A stretch of DNA of 64,000 bases from positions 392,200 through 456,199 of the forward strand of contig JAWUVI010000014.1 in NCBI GenBank assembly GCA_034112445.1. The letters are read 5' to 3'. Position 1 is the first letter of the stretch; every line of letters starts with the position of its first letter. The translations under genes and the position numbers were made by a program. The stretch comes from Pelagadaptatus sp034112445 (GTDB taxonomy: Bacteria > Pseudomonadota > Gammaproteobacteria > Pseudomonadales > Cellvibrionaceae). Below the pieces are notes generated by a model. The model did no database searches and had not been told where the DNA came from. It saw only the letters and a program-made list of their open reading frames with translations. Positions 52,771-61,474 of this stretch are shown here, piece by piece.

Positions 52771-52784
52771 CCTAAAGGTGGGAT

Positions 52785-53351
52785 TCACTGACCATCTAGC
52801 AAATAGTGGCCAAGGTCTATTGAGAGTGCTTCACGGGCTACGGCTAAATCGCTGCGTAAATTGAAGTTAAGCGGTTCTTGATCCATTGCTACGTTAGTTT
52901 TGTGCACCTTCACATCAGCCACATAACGGCTAAAGGATTTTTCTAATAAGATCTCTTGGCCATACAAAATTCCCACCCAGTCATCCATACACTCCATATA
53001 GTAGGCTCTGGGTAAATCCAGCAAGACTGAAAACGCATTATGAATCCCGACTAAAGACTTTTCACCTGGTGAGCGAAGCGATGGATTGTACTGAAACGAA
53101 GACAGTAATCGCATAGGAAAAGAGATCAACCCTTTTAGGTATTCAAATAATCCCAAAACAATAATTACAGGCCAAAATAGGACAAGAATTAATAACTGGA
53201 TACTAAAGCGCCACCAGCTTGAAGACCACTTCACGCGATGTAGCAAATCCGGCCAAATAATTCGATGAAGACCAATTAGGCGAACAAAAGCAAGCTTACG
53301 CCTATAGCTTTGTGCTGTTTTTAAACATTGGTACTCTTTATGCGTTAACAT
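52785..53351 (-). CDS. Hypothetical protein with membrane hairpin
   Basis: I do not recognise this 188-residue protein. A single hydrophobic stretch (FSIQLLILVLFWPVIIVLGLF, about 50-70) flanked by basic residues suggests a membrane hairpin or a single crossing. The rest is cytoplasmic-looking. ATG 53351 is used; in-frame TTG codons upstream would add up to 19 residues. Confidence 0.5.
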   Translation of the reverse strand: MLTHKEYQCLKTAQSYRRKLAFVRLIGLHRIIWPDLLHRVKWSSSWWRFSIQLLILVLFWPVIIVLGLFEYLKGLISFPMRLLSSFQYNPSLRSPGEKSLVGIHNAFSVLLDLPRAYYMECMDDWVGILYGQEILLEKSFSRYVADVKVHKTNVAMDQEPLNFNLRSDLAVAREALSIDLGHYLLDGQ

Positions 53352-53635
53352 CAAGCCCGGTGCTGGAGAAACATTAGCCAAAACAACGAACTCCACGCCA
53401 ACGAGCAATCATAGAAAACAAACAATAAGGGTTAGGTAGCAGCATATATATTTACTTAAATTTTTTCATAATTTACAGGCAAACTCTTGTTTTATAAAGG
53501 CATAATCAAATAGATCTCTATTTTAATTGTTTTTATTAAGCCATATTATAGTTTTAATCATTTTCAGAACACCGCTCAACACATAATCTTCTACATCCGC
53601 ATATAAATATAATCGACATAGGTGAAAGCTAGATC

Positions 53636-54574
53636 GTGATCATTCGTAATAAAGATAAAATAAACTCTCCAGGGATGATCAAAGAGCACTTCGAAAAGCT
53701 TGGTTATATCTGTAACGATTCGATTGCCACAGCTATTTATTTAGCCTGTCACTTACAAAAACCCATTTTGGTCGAAGGCCCTCCAGGGGTTGGGAAAACA
53801 GAATTAGCGAAAAAAACATCTGAATTTTTATCCGCCCCACTTATTCGTATGCAGTGCTATGAAGGCCTAGACGAAGCTAAAGCTTTATATGAATGGAAAT
53901 ACAGCAAACAGCTACTCTATACCCAACTGCTTAAAGATCAGCTGGGTGACGTTATGCGAGGAGCTAAAGGTTTGGATGAGTCAGTTTCTCGCCTACATCA
54001 ATTTGGCGATATATTTTATTCCGAGGAGTTTTTAGAGCCAAGACCCCTGCTCCAGGCGCTCAACTCTGAAGATGGTGCAGTTTTACTCATTGATGAAATA
54101 GATAAAGCTGATCAAGAATTCGAAGCGTTTTTACTTGAGTTGTTATCAGACTACCAAGTATCCATTCCTGAAATTGGCACAATCAAAGCAAAGTCGACTC
54201 CCATTGTTATTTTAACCAGCAACAATACTCGTGAATTGGGCGATGCCTTAAAGCGCCGCTGCTTACATCTTTATATCCCTTTTCCTGACCCTCAAACTGA
54301 GCAAAAAATCATCTCATCTCAAGTCCCTGAGTTAAATTCAGAGCTAAGCAAACAAATGGTAGATTTTGTCGGACAAATTCGAGATTTGGCACTGAAGAAA
54401 GCCCCAGCCGTTAGTGAAACTATTGATTGGGCTAGAGCGTTATTATTATTAAATGTAGGTACGTTAGATCACGACTGGGTTAAAAGTACTTTGAATTTAT
54501 TGCTCAAGTTTCAAGACGACATAGAAGCCGTAGAGCCAGAAATTCGTAATTTACTCAATCCCAAACGTTTCTAG
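53636..54574 (+). CDS. MoxR-family AAA+ ATPase
   Basis: A 312-residue ATPase: Walker A VEGPPGVGKTELAKK (about 45-60), Walker B LLIDEIDKAD, sensor 1 VILTSNNTRELGDALKRRCLHLYI. MoxR ATPases act as chaperones that mature enzymes together with a VWA-domain partner, and the next gene, three bases on, encodes such a partner. Start is GTG. No cofactor enzyme (CO dehydrogenase, methanol dehydrogenase) is in the window, so the client is unknown. Confidence 0.9.
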   Translation: MIIRNKDKINSPGMIKEHFEKLGYICNDSIATAIYLACHLQKPILVEGPPGVGKTELAKKTSEFLSAPLIRMQCYEGLDEAKALYEWKYSKQLLYTQLLKDQLGDVMRGAKGLDESVSRLHQFGDIFYSEEFLEPRPLLQALNSEDGAVLLIDEIDKADQEFEAFLLELLSDYQVSIPEIGTIKAKSTPIVILTSNNTRELGDALKRRCLHLYIPFPDPQTEQKIISSQVPELNSELSKQMVDFVGQIRDLALKKAPAVSETIDWARALLLLNVGTLDHDWVKSTLNLLLKFQDDIEAVEPEIRNLLNPKRF

Positions 54575-54576
54575 GC

Positions 54577-56043
54577 ATGCAGCAGGTTCTTGGGGACTTC
54601 ATACATGCTTTGCGTCAATCCGGCCTGCCTATTTCATCGGCAGAGACACTGGATGCTTTAAATGCCGTACAATTAGTTGGTATAGCCAATGAGCCGCTTC
54701 TAAAGTACACGCTCAGCTTAACTCTGGTTAAGCGGCTGGATCACCAACCTTTATTTGATGAAACCTTTACGCGTTATTTTTTTAGTCGTAGTGATTCACA
54801 AGCTGATACCTCTACTGATGACACCATCGATCCAGATCAACCTCAAATTATTCAGCAAGGCCATATTCAACAAGACCATACTCAACAAAATCAAACAATT
54901 GAACAAAATCAAACAACACAGCAAGATCAAGAATCAAACGTAGGTAATAACAACAGCGCGCCCCAATCTCAGCTTGGTCAGCAACTAATGGCGGATGACC
55001 AAGCTGCATTACAAATAGCCATTGTCAGTGCAGTCGCACAAACCAATGCGCAAGACATGAAGCTTTTCACACAGATTCCTCTGATCACCTTTCAAATAAT
55101 GCAAAGCTTGGGTGATTCTGAGTTAGCTAGAGAAATAGAAACAGGGCTTAATAATTCAAATCTTGCAGAATCGGCCACAGAATCAATATCAGAAAACTTT
55201 GCTTTACTCCTACAAGAAAAACGCAGACAACTAAGATTGCAAGTTCGAGACTTAGTTGAACAACAGTATCTGCTGTTTGGGCAAAACATCCCCAAGCAAC
55301 TCAGAGAAGAGAATCTACAAAAAATCAAATTAACCAGCATTGATCATCAGCATTACAAGCACATGGGTGATTTGGTTAAAAAGGCGGCCAAACAATTGGC
55401 TAGCATGCATAGTCGTCGCCAAAGAGTAACAAAACGCGGAACATTGAATGTGCGTAAAACCATAGCGGCAAATGCTGCATACGACGGTTTTTTATTTCAC
55501 ACAAAGTGGAAATCCACTAAAGTTGATAAACCCAAGGTTATGGTTTTGTGTGATGTCAGTGGATCAGTAAGCCGTGTAGCCAGGTTTTTACTCTTGTTTA
55601 TTCACTGTTTGCAAGATGTTATGCCAAATGTTCGCTCATTTGTTTTTGCTTCAGAGCTCGGGGAGGTTACAGATTTGTTTAAGTCTCATCCCATGGATAC
55701 TGCTATGGCTACCATTATGCAGAACTGGGGCAATATGCCCACCAGCTATGGCCAGGCCTTAACTGACTTTAAAGACTTGGGCATGAGCGACATAGACAAT
55801 AAAACAACAGTCATTATGCTTGGCGATGCCAGAAATAATAATGGTAACGACAGCGTTGAAATTTGGCAGGAAGTCTATCGGAAAAGCCAGAAAGTTCTGT
55901 GGTTAAATCCCGAAACCAGATCTAATTGGAACAGCGGTGATTCGATCATGGACATCTACAGCCCCTACTGCTCCAAAGTGGATGTATGTAATTCACTGCG
56001 TGACCTAACTAGAATATTGGGAAACCTGTTAAAATATCAATAA
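54577..56043 (+). CDS. CoxE-like VWA domain protein
   Basis: A 488-residue protein. The C-terminal VWA domain (about 320-485) has the MIDAS motif in CDVSGSVS and later T/D residues in MPTSYGQALTDF and MLGDARNN. The N-terminal part resembles CoxE. Residues about 85-135 are a glutamine/asparagine-rich, low-complexity linker. It pairs with the MoxR ATPase upstream, like CoxD/CoxE, which mature metal centres in CO dehydrogenase. The client here is not identified. Confidence 0.85.
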   Translation: MQQVLGDFIHALRQSGLPISSAETLDALNAVQLVGIANEPLLKYTLSLTLVKRLDHQPLFDETFTRYFFSRSDSQADTSTDDTIDPDQPQIIQQGHIQQDHTQQNQTIEQNQTTQQDQESNVGNNNSAPQSQLGQQLMADDQAALQIAIVSAVAQTNAQDMKLFTQIPLITFQIMQSLGDSELAREIETGLNNSNLAESATESISENFALLLQEKRRQLRLQVRDLVEQQYLLFGQNIPKQLREENLQKIKLTSIDHQHYKHMGDLVKKAAKQLASMHSRRQRVTKRGTLNVRKTIAANAAYDGFLFHTKWKSTKVDKPKVMVLCDVSGSVSRVARFLLLFIHCLQDVMPNVRSFVFASELGEVTDLFKSHPMDTAMATIMQNWGNMPTSYGQALTDFKDLGMSDIDNKTTVIMLGDARNNNGNDSVEIWQEVYRKSQKVLWLNPETRSNWNSGDSIMDIYSPYCSKVDVCNSLRDLTRILGNLLKYQ

Positions 56044-56073
56044 AACCTTCAACAAACCAAAAGGAAATTCAAG

Positions 56074-56919
56074 TTGGAAAACAATATTAGTGCCGAACTA
56101 GAACAAGCCGCAGCCATCTATAACATGATTACTGAGTTTTTTGTTGAATACAGTTTTCAAATACTGGGCGCCATGATAATTCTTCTTATTGGCTTGTTTA
56201 TAGCCAAACGAGTCAGCAATCTCGTTTTTTCCTTATGTGAAAAGAAAGGCATCGACATTACTTTAAGTCGGTTTATCGCGGCCACTTCGAAGATTATTAT
56301 AGTTACCATGGTAGCCATTATTGCGTTAGGTAAACTAGGTATTAGTGTTACGCCTTTTTTGGCCGCTATAGGTGCGCTGTCACTGGGTGCTGGTCTAGCT
56401 GCACAAGGATTACTATCAAACTATGGGGCAGGATTCACTATTATCCTAACTCGTCCTTTTGTTGTTGGTGACACCATCAGCGTTCAGGGTGTTAGCGGCC
56501 AAGTAAAAGAAGTGCATTTAGCTTACACCTTACTCAACAATGAAGATGATATTGAGATCTCCATTCCCAACAAACACATTGTCGGTGAAATAATACACAA
56601 CTCTTATAAGTGCACTTTAGCGGAAGTAACTATTGGAGTTGCCTATAGCGAAGCACCTGAACAGGTTGTTGATATTATTCGTAAGGCCATAGAAACAGTG
56701 GTTGATATAGAGGAAGGTAAGACACCTATTATTGGTATTGAGAAATTTGCAGCCAGTAGCATTGATATTGGCATTAGGATATTACTGCCCACTCACCTCT
56801 ACTACCAAACCCTCTATCAAATGAATCAAGCCGTTTATAAAGCCTTACAAGACAACAATATTAATATTCCGTATCCGCAACGTGAAATACGAATTTTAGA
56901 TCAAGCGAATGGGCAGTAA
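56074..56919 (+). CDS. Small-conductance mechanosensitive channel (MscS family)
   Basis: A 281-residue inner-membrane channel with three membrane segments (about 28-48, 70-92, 95-125). The pore-lining helix LAAIGALSLGAGLAAQGLLSNYGAG has the Gly/Ala pattern of MscS TM3, followed by the beta domain (RPFVVGDTISVQGVSGQVKEVHLAYT). It opens under membrane tension to relieve osmotic downshock. TTG start with AAGGAAA eight bases upstream; no earlier ATG. Confidence 0.92.
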   Translation: MENNISAELEQAAAIYNMITEFFVEYSFQILGAMIILLIGLFIAKRVSNLVFSLCEKKGIDITLSRFIAATSKIIIVTMVAIIALGKLGISVTPFLAAIGALSLGAGLAAQGLLSNYGAGFTIILTRPFVVGDTISVQGVSGQVKEVHLAYTLLNNEDDIEISIPNKHIVGEIIHNSYKCTLAEVTIGVAYSEAPEQVVDIIRKAIETVVDIEEGKTPIIGIEKFAASSIDIGIRILLPTHLYYQTLYQMNQAVYKALQDNNINIPYPQREIRILDQANGQ

Positions 56920-57598
56920 TTTACCCGTTATAGCTCATCCAGCTGCAACGGTTATATTGCTGCGCCCTTCCATTAAAGCCACCAATGGTTTTGAGGTTTT
57001 GCTGTTATTACGATCCAAAGCAGTCAAATTTGCAGGAGGAAGTTGGGTATTCCCAGGTGGCCGGGTTGATCAAGCTGATTATCGTGATAATCATGAAGAT
57101 ACTTACAGTGCAATAAAAGTCGCTGCAGTCAGAGAAGTTAAAGAAGAGGCAGGATTAGATCTTAACCCTGCTCATCTGGATTTTTTCTCTCATTGGACTA
57201 CACCTCTGGCTGAAAAAAAACGATTTGCCACCTGGTTTTTAATTGCCCCCTTACTTGAAAATAAAGAGATAGAAGTCGATGACAGTGAAATTGTCGATTT
57301 TTGTTGGCTTACCCCTCAAGCTGCTATTGACTTACATAACAACCAAACCTTAAAAATACTTCCACCAACTTATTTAACGCTCACAGAGCTCGCGCAATCT
57401 AATTCAATAGAGGCGGCCATTATCGCCAGCAAAAAACGTGAAACGCCTCATTATTTCCCTTCAATGGTGTTCCATGACCAGACTGCCAGCATTTTACTGA
57501 ATGATGACGCTGGACACTCAGAAGGCAATATAGACGCTTCTTATCCTCATCATCGTATGACTCTTAAAGACTCCGTTTGGCACTATATAAAAACTTAA
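56909..57598 (+). CDS. NUDIX hydrolase
   Basis: A 229-residue protein. The Nudix box is WVFPGGRVD followed by an insertion and AAVREVKEEAGLDL (about 48-90); REVKEEAG holds the metal-binding glutamates. The spaced box and length resemble NUDT19/CoA-diphosphatase-type or YfcD-like enzymes. It overlaps the MscS gene by 11 bases, so the two are cotranscribed. Substrate unknown. Confidence 0.85.
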   Translation: MGSNLPVIAHPAATVILLRPSIKATNGFEVLLLLRSKAVKFAGGSWVFPGGRVDQADYRDNHEDTYSAIKVAAVREVKEEAGLDLNPAHLDFFSHWTTPLAEKKRFATWFLIAPLLENKEIEVDDSEIVDFCWLTPQAAIDLHNNQTLKILPPTYLTLTELAQSNSIEAAIIASKKRETPHYFPSMVFHDQTASILLNDDAGHSEGNIDASYPHHRMTLKDSVWHYIKT

Positions 57599-57677
57599 AC
57601 AAACCAGTTAATAGTCGAAAACGGTCACTCAGTGGATGACTACCCAGTCATCTTAATGTAACTTCTAGAATAGAAAG

Positions 57678-57712
57678 TTTTCCACATTTTCTGTGGATAA
57701 CAAGGTGGATAA
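57678..57712. promoter_or_regulatory. Cluster of three DnaA-box-like sequences
   Basis: TTTTCCACA (57678-57686), the perfect box TGTGGATAA (57692-57700) and GGTGGATAA (57704-57712) lie within 35 bases in the 430-base gap between the NUDIX and malate synthase genes. The following 200 bases are very AT-rich. No dnaA, gidA or rpmH is near, so this is unlikely to be oriC; it may be a DnaA-titrating or regulatory site. A GATGACT/AGTCATC hairpin lies at 57635-57652. I see no gene in the gap. Confidence 0.45.
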
Positions 57713-57981
57713 ACATTTAATTAGTCGGTTAAAGCCAGCAAATGTATGCATATTAAAAATTGCTCACTTTTTAATCAATCACAAAAACTCTTTATTTATC
57801 AATAGCTTATCAATGTCAATACGCTCATTATAAAAAATAATGATATTTTTATCTTGCATTTATGAAGCGAAATAATTTTGTGCATAAAAAGTTAGTAGAT
57901 CTTAACCTATAAAGTCTATTTACAGCTTTAGAATGATTAAAAATACGCCAAACCACACTTTTATTGTTAATTCAGTGCATA

Positions 57982-58007
57982 AAAAAGCCGGCATCCGCCG
58001 GCTTTTT
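57982..58007. terminator. Terminator after malate synthase
   Basis: AAAAAGCCGGC (57982-57992), loop ATCC, GCCGGCTTTTT (57997-58007): an 11-bp perfect stem with T-tracts on both strands, 22 bases past the glcB stop. Confidence 0.92.
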
Positions 58008-58028
58008 GTTGAACATAAGTAAATAGAC

Positions 58029-60206
58029 TTAGCTATTTTTAGCCTTAGCTTCTCGACGATAAGCATGTAACAACGGTTCAGTATAACCAGACGGTTGTTC
58101 TTTACCTTTGAACACCAAATCACAAGCCGCTTTAAAGGCTATGTTGTCATTTAAATTTCCAGCCATTTTTCGGTAAGTTGCATCACCTGCGTTTTGCTCA
58201 TCAACAACTGTTGCCATACGCTCTAAAGACTCCATGACTTGGTCTTTGGTACACACACCATGTTCTAACCAATTGGTTAAATGTTGCGAAGAAATACGTA
58301 ACGTTGCACGATCCTCCATCAAGCCAACGTTATGGAAATCTGGAACCTTAGAGCAGCCTACCCCGGCATCAATCCAGCGTACGACATACCCTAAAATTCC
58401 CTGTGAATTATTATCGAGCTCCATCTTGATAGTCTCAGCATCAAGAACAGAGGCATCAGCCATCATAGGAATAGCTAAGATATCGTCAAGGCTCGCGCGC
58501 GCACGTTGCTTCAATTCATTCTGACGTTCAATTACATTAACTTGATGATAATGAGTGCTGTGTAAAGTAGCACCATTTGGTGATGGAACCCACGCTGTAT
58601 TAGCTCCAGCCTGTGGATGACCAATTTTTTGTTCGATCATGGCAGCCATTTCATCAGGCATTGCCCACATGCCCTTACCAATCTGAGCTTTACCTTGTAA
58701 GCCTGTCTCAAGGCCGATATCGACGTTCCAATCTTCGTAAGCCCCAATCCATACTTGTTGCTTCATGGTTGTTTTAGGCACGAATGGTCCAGCCAGCATA
58801 GAGGTATGTATTTCATCGCCAGTGCGATCAAGGAAGCCGGTGTTAATAAATACAACCCGCTCAGAAGCAACACGGATACATTCCTTCAAATTTACCGTGG
58901 TACGACGCTCTTCATCCATAATGCCTACCTTGAGGGTATTACGATCAAGATTCAGGGCATCTTCAATACGACCAAACAAGTCACAGGTAAATGCTACTTC
59001 TTCAGGACCATGCATTTTGGGTTTCACTATGTAAACACTGCCTGTACGCGAATTTTTACGATCGCTATTACCTTTGATGTCATGAATAGCAGCCAAAACG
59101 GTCATCATTCCGTCCATGATGCCTTCGGGTACTTCATTACCCTCTTTATCCAGAATGGCATTGTTCGTCATTAGGTGACCAACATTACGTACAAACAATA
59201 AACTGCGACCGTGCAAGGTCAGCTCAGACCCATTAGCACCTATATAAGTACGATCAGCATTCATTGAGCGCGTCATGGTCTTACCGCCTTTTTGAAAAGA
59301 CTCTTGTAGAGTTCCTTTCATTAGACCTAACCAATTACTATAAACTTCAACCTTATCTTCAGCGTCAACCGCAGCAACAGAATCTTCACAATCCATGATG
59401 GTCGTAACAGCCGCTTCAACTAATAAATCTTTGATTCCAGCAGGATCTGTTTGACCTATAGGATTGGTGTAATCAATTTGAATCTCTACGTGTAAACCGT
59501 TATTTTTAAGTAATACCGACGATGGATTACTGGCTTCTCCGTTATACCCCAAAAACTTATCGGGTTGAGCCAAGGCGACAACTGAACCGTCTACTAAAGT
59601 AATGGCTAACGCATTATTCTCAACACTATAACTGGCTGAGTCTTTATGACTGCCCTGCTCTAGCGGTGCAACGTTATCTAAATGATTACGCGCAAACGCC
59701 ACAACTTTAGCGCCACGAACTGGATTGTAGCCTGGACCTTTGGCGGCGCCATTGTCTTCAGAGATAACATCTGTTCCATACAACGCATCGTATAAACTTC
59801 CCCAACGTGCATTATCCGCATTAAGAGCAAAACGAGCATTTTTGACGGGAACAACAAGTTGAGGGCCTGCTTGTTCAGCAATTTCAACATCAACATTTTG
59901 CGTAGTGACTTTAAACTCAGGCCCTTCTGGTAACAAATAGCCGATTTCTTTTAAGAATTCTTTATAAACGGCCGCATCATGAGCTTGACCCTTGCGTGCA
60001 ACATGCCATGCATCGATTTGAGCCTGTAACTCATCACGCTTCTCTAATAAGGCTTTATTGCGTGGTGCATATTCATCAAGGATGTTTTCAAATTCTGCCC
60101 AAAAGTGGTCAGCACTGATACCAGTTCCGGGAGCCATGTCGTTTTCAACAAGGTTAAAAAGCTCTTCAGCGATCTGTAGACCACCTTTGTGAATTCGATT
60201 CGTCAT
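58029..60206 (-). CDS. glcB: Malate synthase G
   Basis: A 725-residue enzyme that condenses glyoxylate and acetyl-CoA to malate; length as E. coli GlcB (723). Conserved regions: IMDCEDSVAAVDAEDKV with active-site acidic residues, GSVYIVKPKMHGPEEV, GIMDEERRTTVNLKECI, FINTGFLDRTGDEIHTSM. I start at ATG 60206 (AGAGG upstream) rather than at an in-frame start 36 codons earlier. It works with isocitrate lyase, encoded nearby, in the glyoxylate shunt. Confidence 0.96.
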   Translation of the reverse strand: MTNRIHKGGLQIAEELFNLVENDMAPGTGISADHFWAEFENILDEYAPRNKALLEKRDELQAQIDAWHVARKGQAHDAAVYKEFLKEIGYLLPEGPEFKVTTQNVDVEIAEQAGPQLVVPVKNARFALNADNARWGSLYDALYGTDVISEDNGAAKGPGYNPVRGAKVVAFARNHLDNVAPLEQGSHKDSASYSVENNALAITLVDGSVVALAQPDKFLGYNGEASNPSSVLLKNNGLHVEIQIDYTNPIGQTDPAGIKDLLVEAAVTTIMDCEDSVAAVDAEDKVEVYSNWLGLMKGTLQESFQKGGKTMTRSMNADRTYIGANGSELTLHGRSLLFVRNVGHLMTNNAILDKEGNEVPEGIMDGMMTVLAAIHDIKGNSDRKNSRTGSVYIVKPKMHGPEEVAFTCDLFGRIEDALNLDRNTLKVGIMDEERRTTVNLKECIRVASERVVFINTGFLDRTGDEIHTSMLAGPFVPKTTMKQQVWIGAYEDWNVDIGLETGLQGKAQIGKGMWAMPDEMAAMIEQKIGHPQAGANTAWVPSPNGATLHSTHYHQVNVIERQNELKQRARASLDDILAIPMMADASVLDAETIKMELDNNSQGILGYVVRWIDAGVGCSKVPDFHNVGLMEDRATLRISSQHLTNWLEHGVCTKDQVMESLERMATVVDEQNAGDATYRKMAGNLNDNIAFKAACDLVFKGKEQPSGYTEPLLHAYRREAKAKNS

Positions 60207-60394
60207 AAACAATGCCTCTGTTTTGTGGTGCCTTAAATAAGGAAGAAAGAATAAAAAGAAATAGTAGCTCAAGGCTCTATAATTTAGCCAATTTATTGTT
60301 TTTATTTCCGCCATTCACCAAAGATATAGAGGAGGAATATAAAGTCACCAATAAATAGCTATAAAGGACACGCATTCAATTTACTCTTGGAATT

Positions 60395-61330
60395 TTATAA
60401 GCTTTTGGCTACATCGAACATTAAATTACGCAGCCACTTATGCGCAGGGTTATTTTGTAAAAGAGGACTCCAAGCCATTTTAAGTTCAAATGGAGGTATT
60501 TCAAATGGTGGTTTCATTAATATGGTTTTAGGGTTTTCAGATTGTAGCTTTGCAAGCTTAGTGGGCACTGTGACGACCAAAGTATCCTGCTCAGCCAAAA
60601 GTGCGGCAGCCTGATAATGCCGTGTATAAACAGTAATGTTACGGATTTCGCCCCTTTTTCTAAGGGCTTCATCAACCCAACCTAACCTTTGAACATCAGC
60701 AGGATCGATACCAACACCAACCCCCATTCCGGTTTTACTAACCCATACATGCTGACTGGCTAGATAATTATCGAGAGAGAAATCATCGCAAATAGCGTTT
60801 TTCTTGCTGAGTAAACAACTGAAGTCATCAAGCCATAATGTTTTTTGATGGAAAGACTGCGGCATACTATCAAATCGGTTGATGGCCATATCAACGCGTC
60901 CCTGCTCCACATCAAGAAAGCTAACATCGCTGGGCGTCATAATATCCAGAGAGATTCCCGGAGCCAGATGTCTTAACTCGGCTAGAACATGGGGTATTAA
61001 AGTTGATTCGGCATAATCACTGGCCATGATTCTAAAGACACGCTTACTGCTGCTAGCATTAAATTCTGTGCGTGGCTGTACCGCCTGATCAATTTTCTCC
61101 AACACTTGCCTTATAACAGGGCCAAGCTCTTGCGCTCGCTCCGTAGGAGTCATACCTTCACTGGTTCTAATTAATAATGGGTCATCGAACAGGCCACGCA
61201 GCCGCTTTAAGCCATTACTCATGGCTGGCTGGCTAATACCAAGCAGGCTTGCTGCTTTAGTGACGTTGCGCTCTCGCAACAAAACATCTAAGTAAACCAA
61301 CAAGTTAAGATCAACACGAGCTATATTCAT
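60395..61330 (-). CDS. LysR-family transcriptional regulator
   Basis: A 311-residue LysR protein: N-terminal winged helix-turn-helix (LNLLVYLDVLLRERNVTKAASLLGISQPAMSNGLKRLRGLFDDPLLIRT) and a periplasmic-binding-protein-like effector domain. It lies between glcB (same strand, downstream) and aceA (divergent), so it probably controls the glyoxylate shunt; this is inferred from position. The 144-base gap to aceA contains the 8-bp palindrome TTAGCTAA, a possible core of its binding site. Confidence 0.87.
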   Translation of the reverse strand: MNIARVDLNLLVYLDVLLRERNVTKAASLLGISQPAMSNGLKRLRGLFDDPLLIRTSEGMTPTERAQELGPVIRQVLEKIDQAVQPRTEFNASSSKRVFRIMASDYAESTLIPHVLAELRHLAPGISLDIMTPSDVSFLDVEQGRVDMAINRFDSMPQSFHQKTLWLDDFSCLLSKKNAICDDFSLDNYLASQHVWVSKTGMGVGVGIDPADVQRLGWVDEALRKRGEIRNITVYTRHYQAAALLAEQDTLVVTVPTKLAKLQSENPKTILMKPPFEIPPFELKMAWSPLLQNNPAHKWLRNLMFDVAKSL

Positions 61331-61474
61331 AAAACGAATACCGGATATAAAAACTATAAATTAGCTAAATTCTGACACACTAACTACAATTTGTCCCGCT
61401 CAAGAGGTGAACTGAATTATTTTTCTGTACACCTTAAGAAACTAACCTCTTTAATATTTAAGGAAGGACCGAAA

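Noticed and set aside
57599..58028. Chromosomal origin of replication
   Set aside because: Only three DnaA-like boxes and no dnaA, dnaN, gidA or rpmH nearby.
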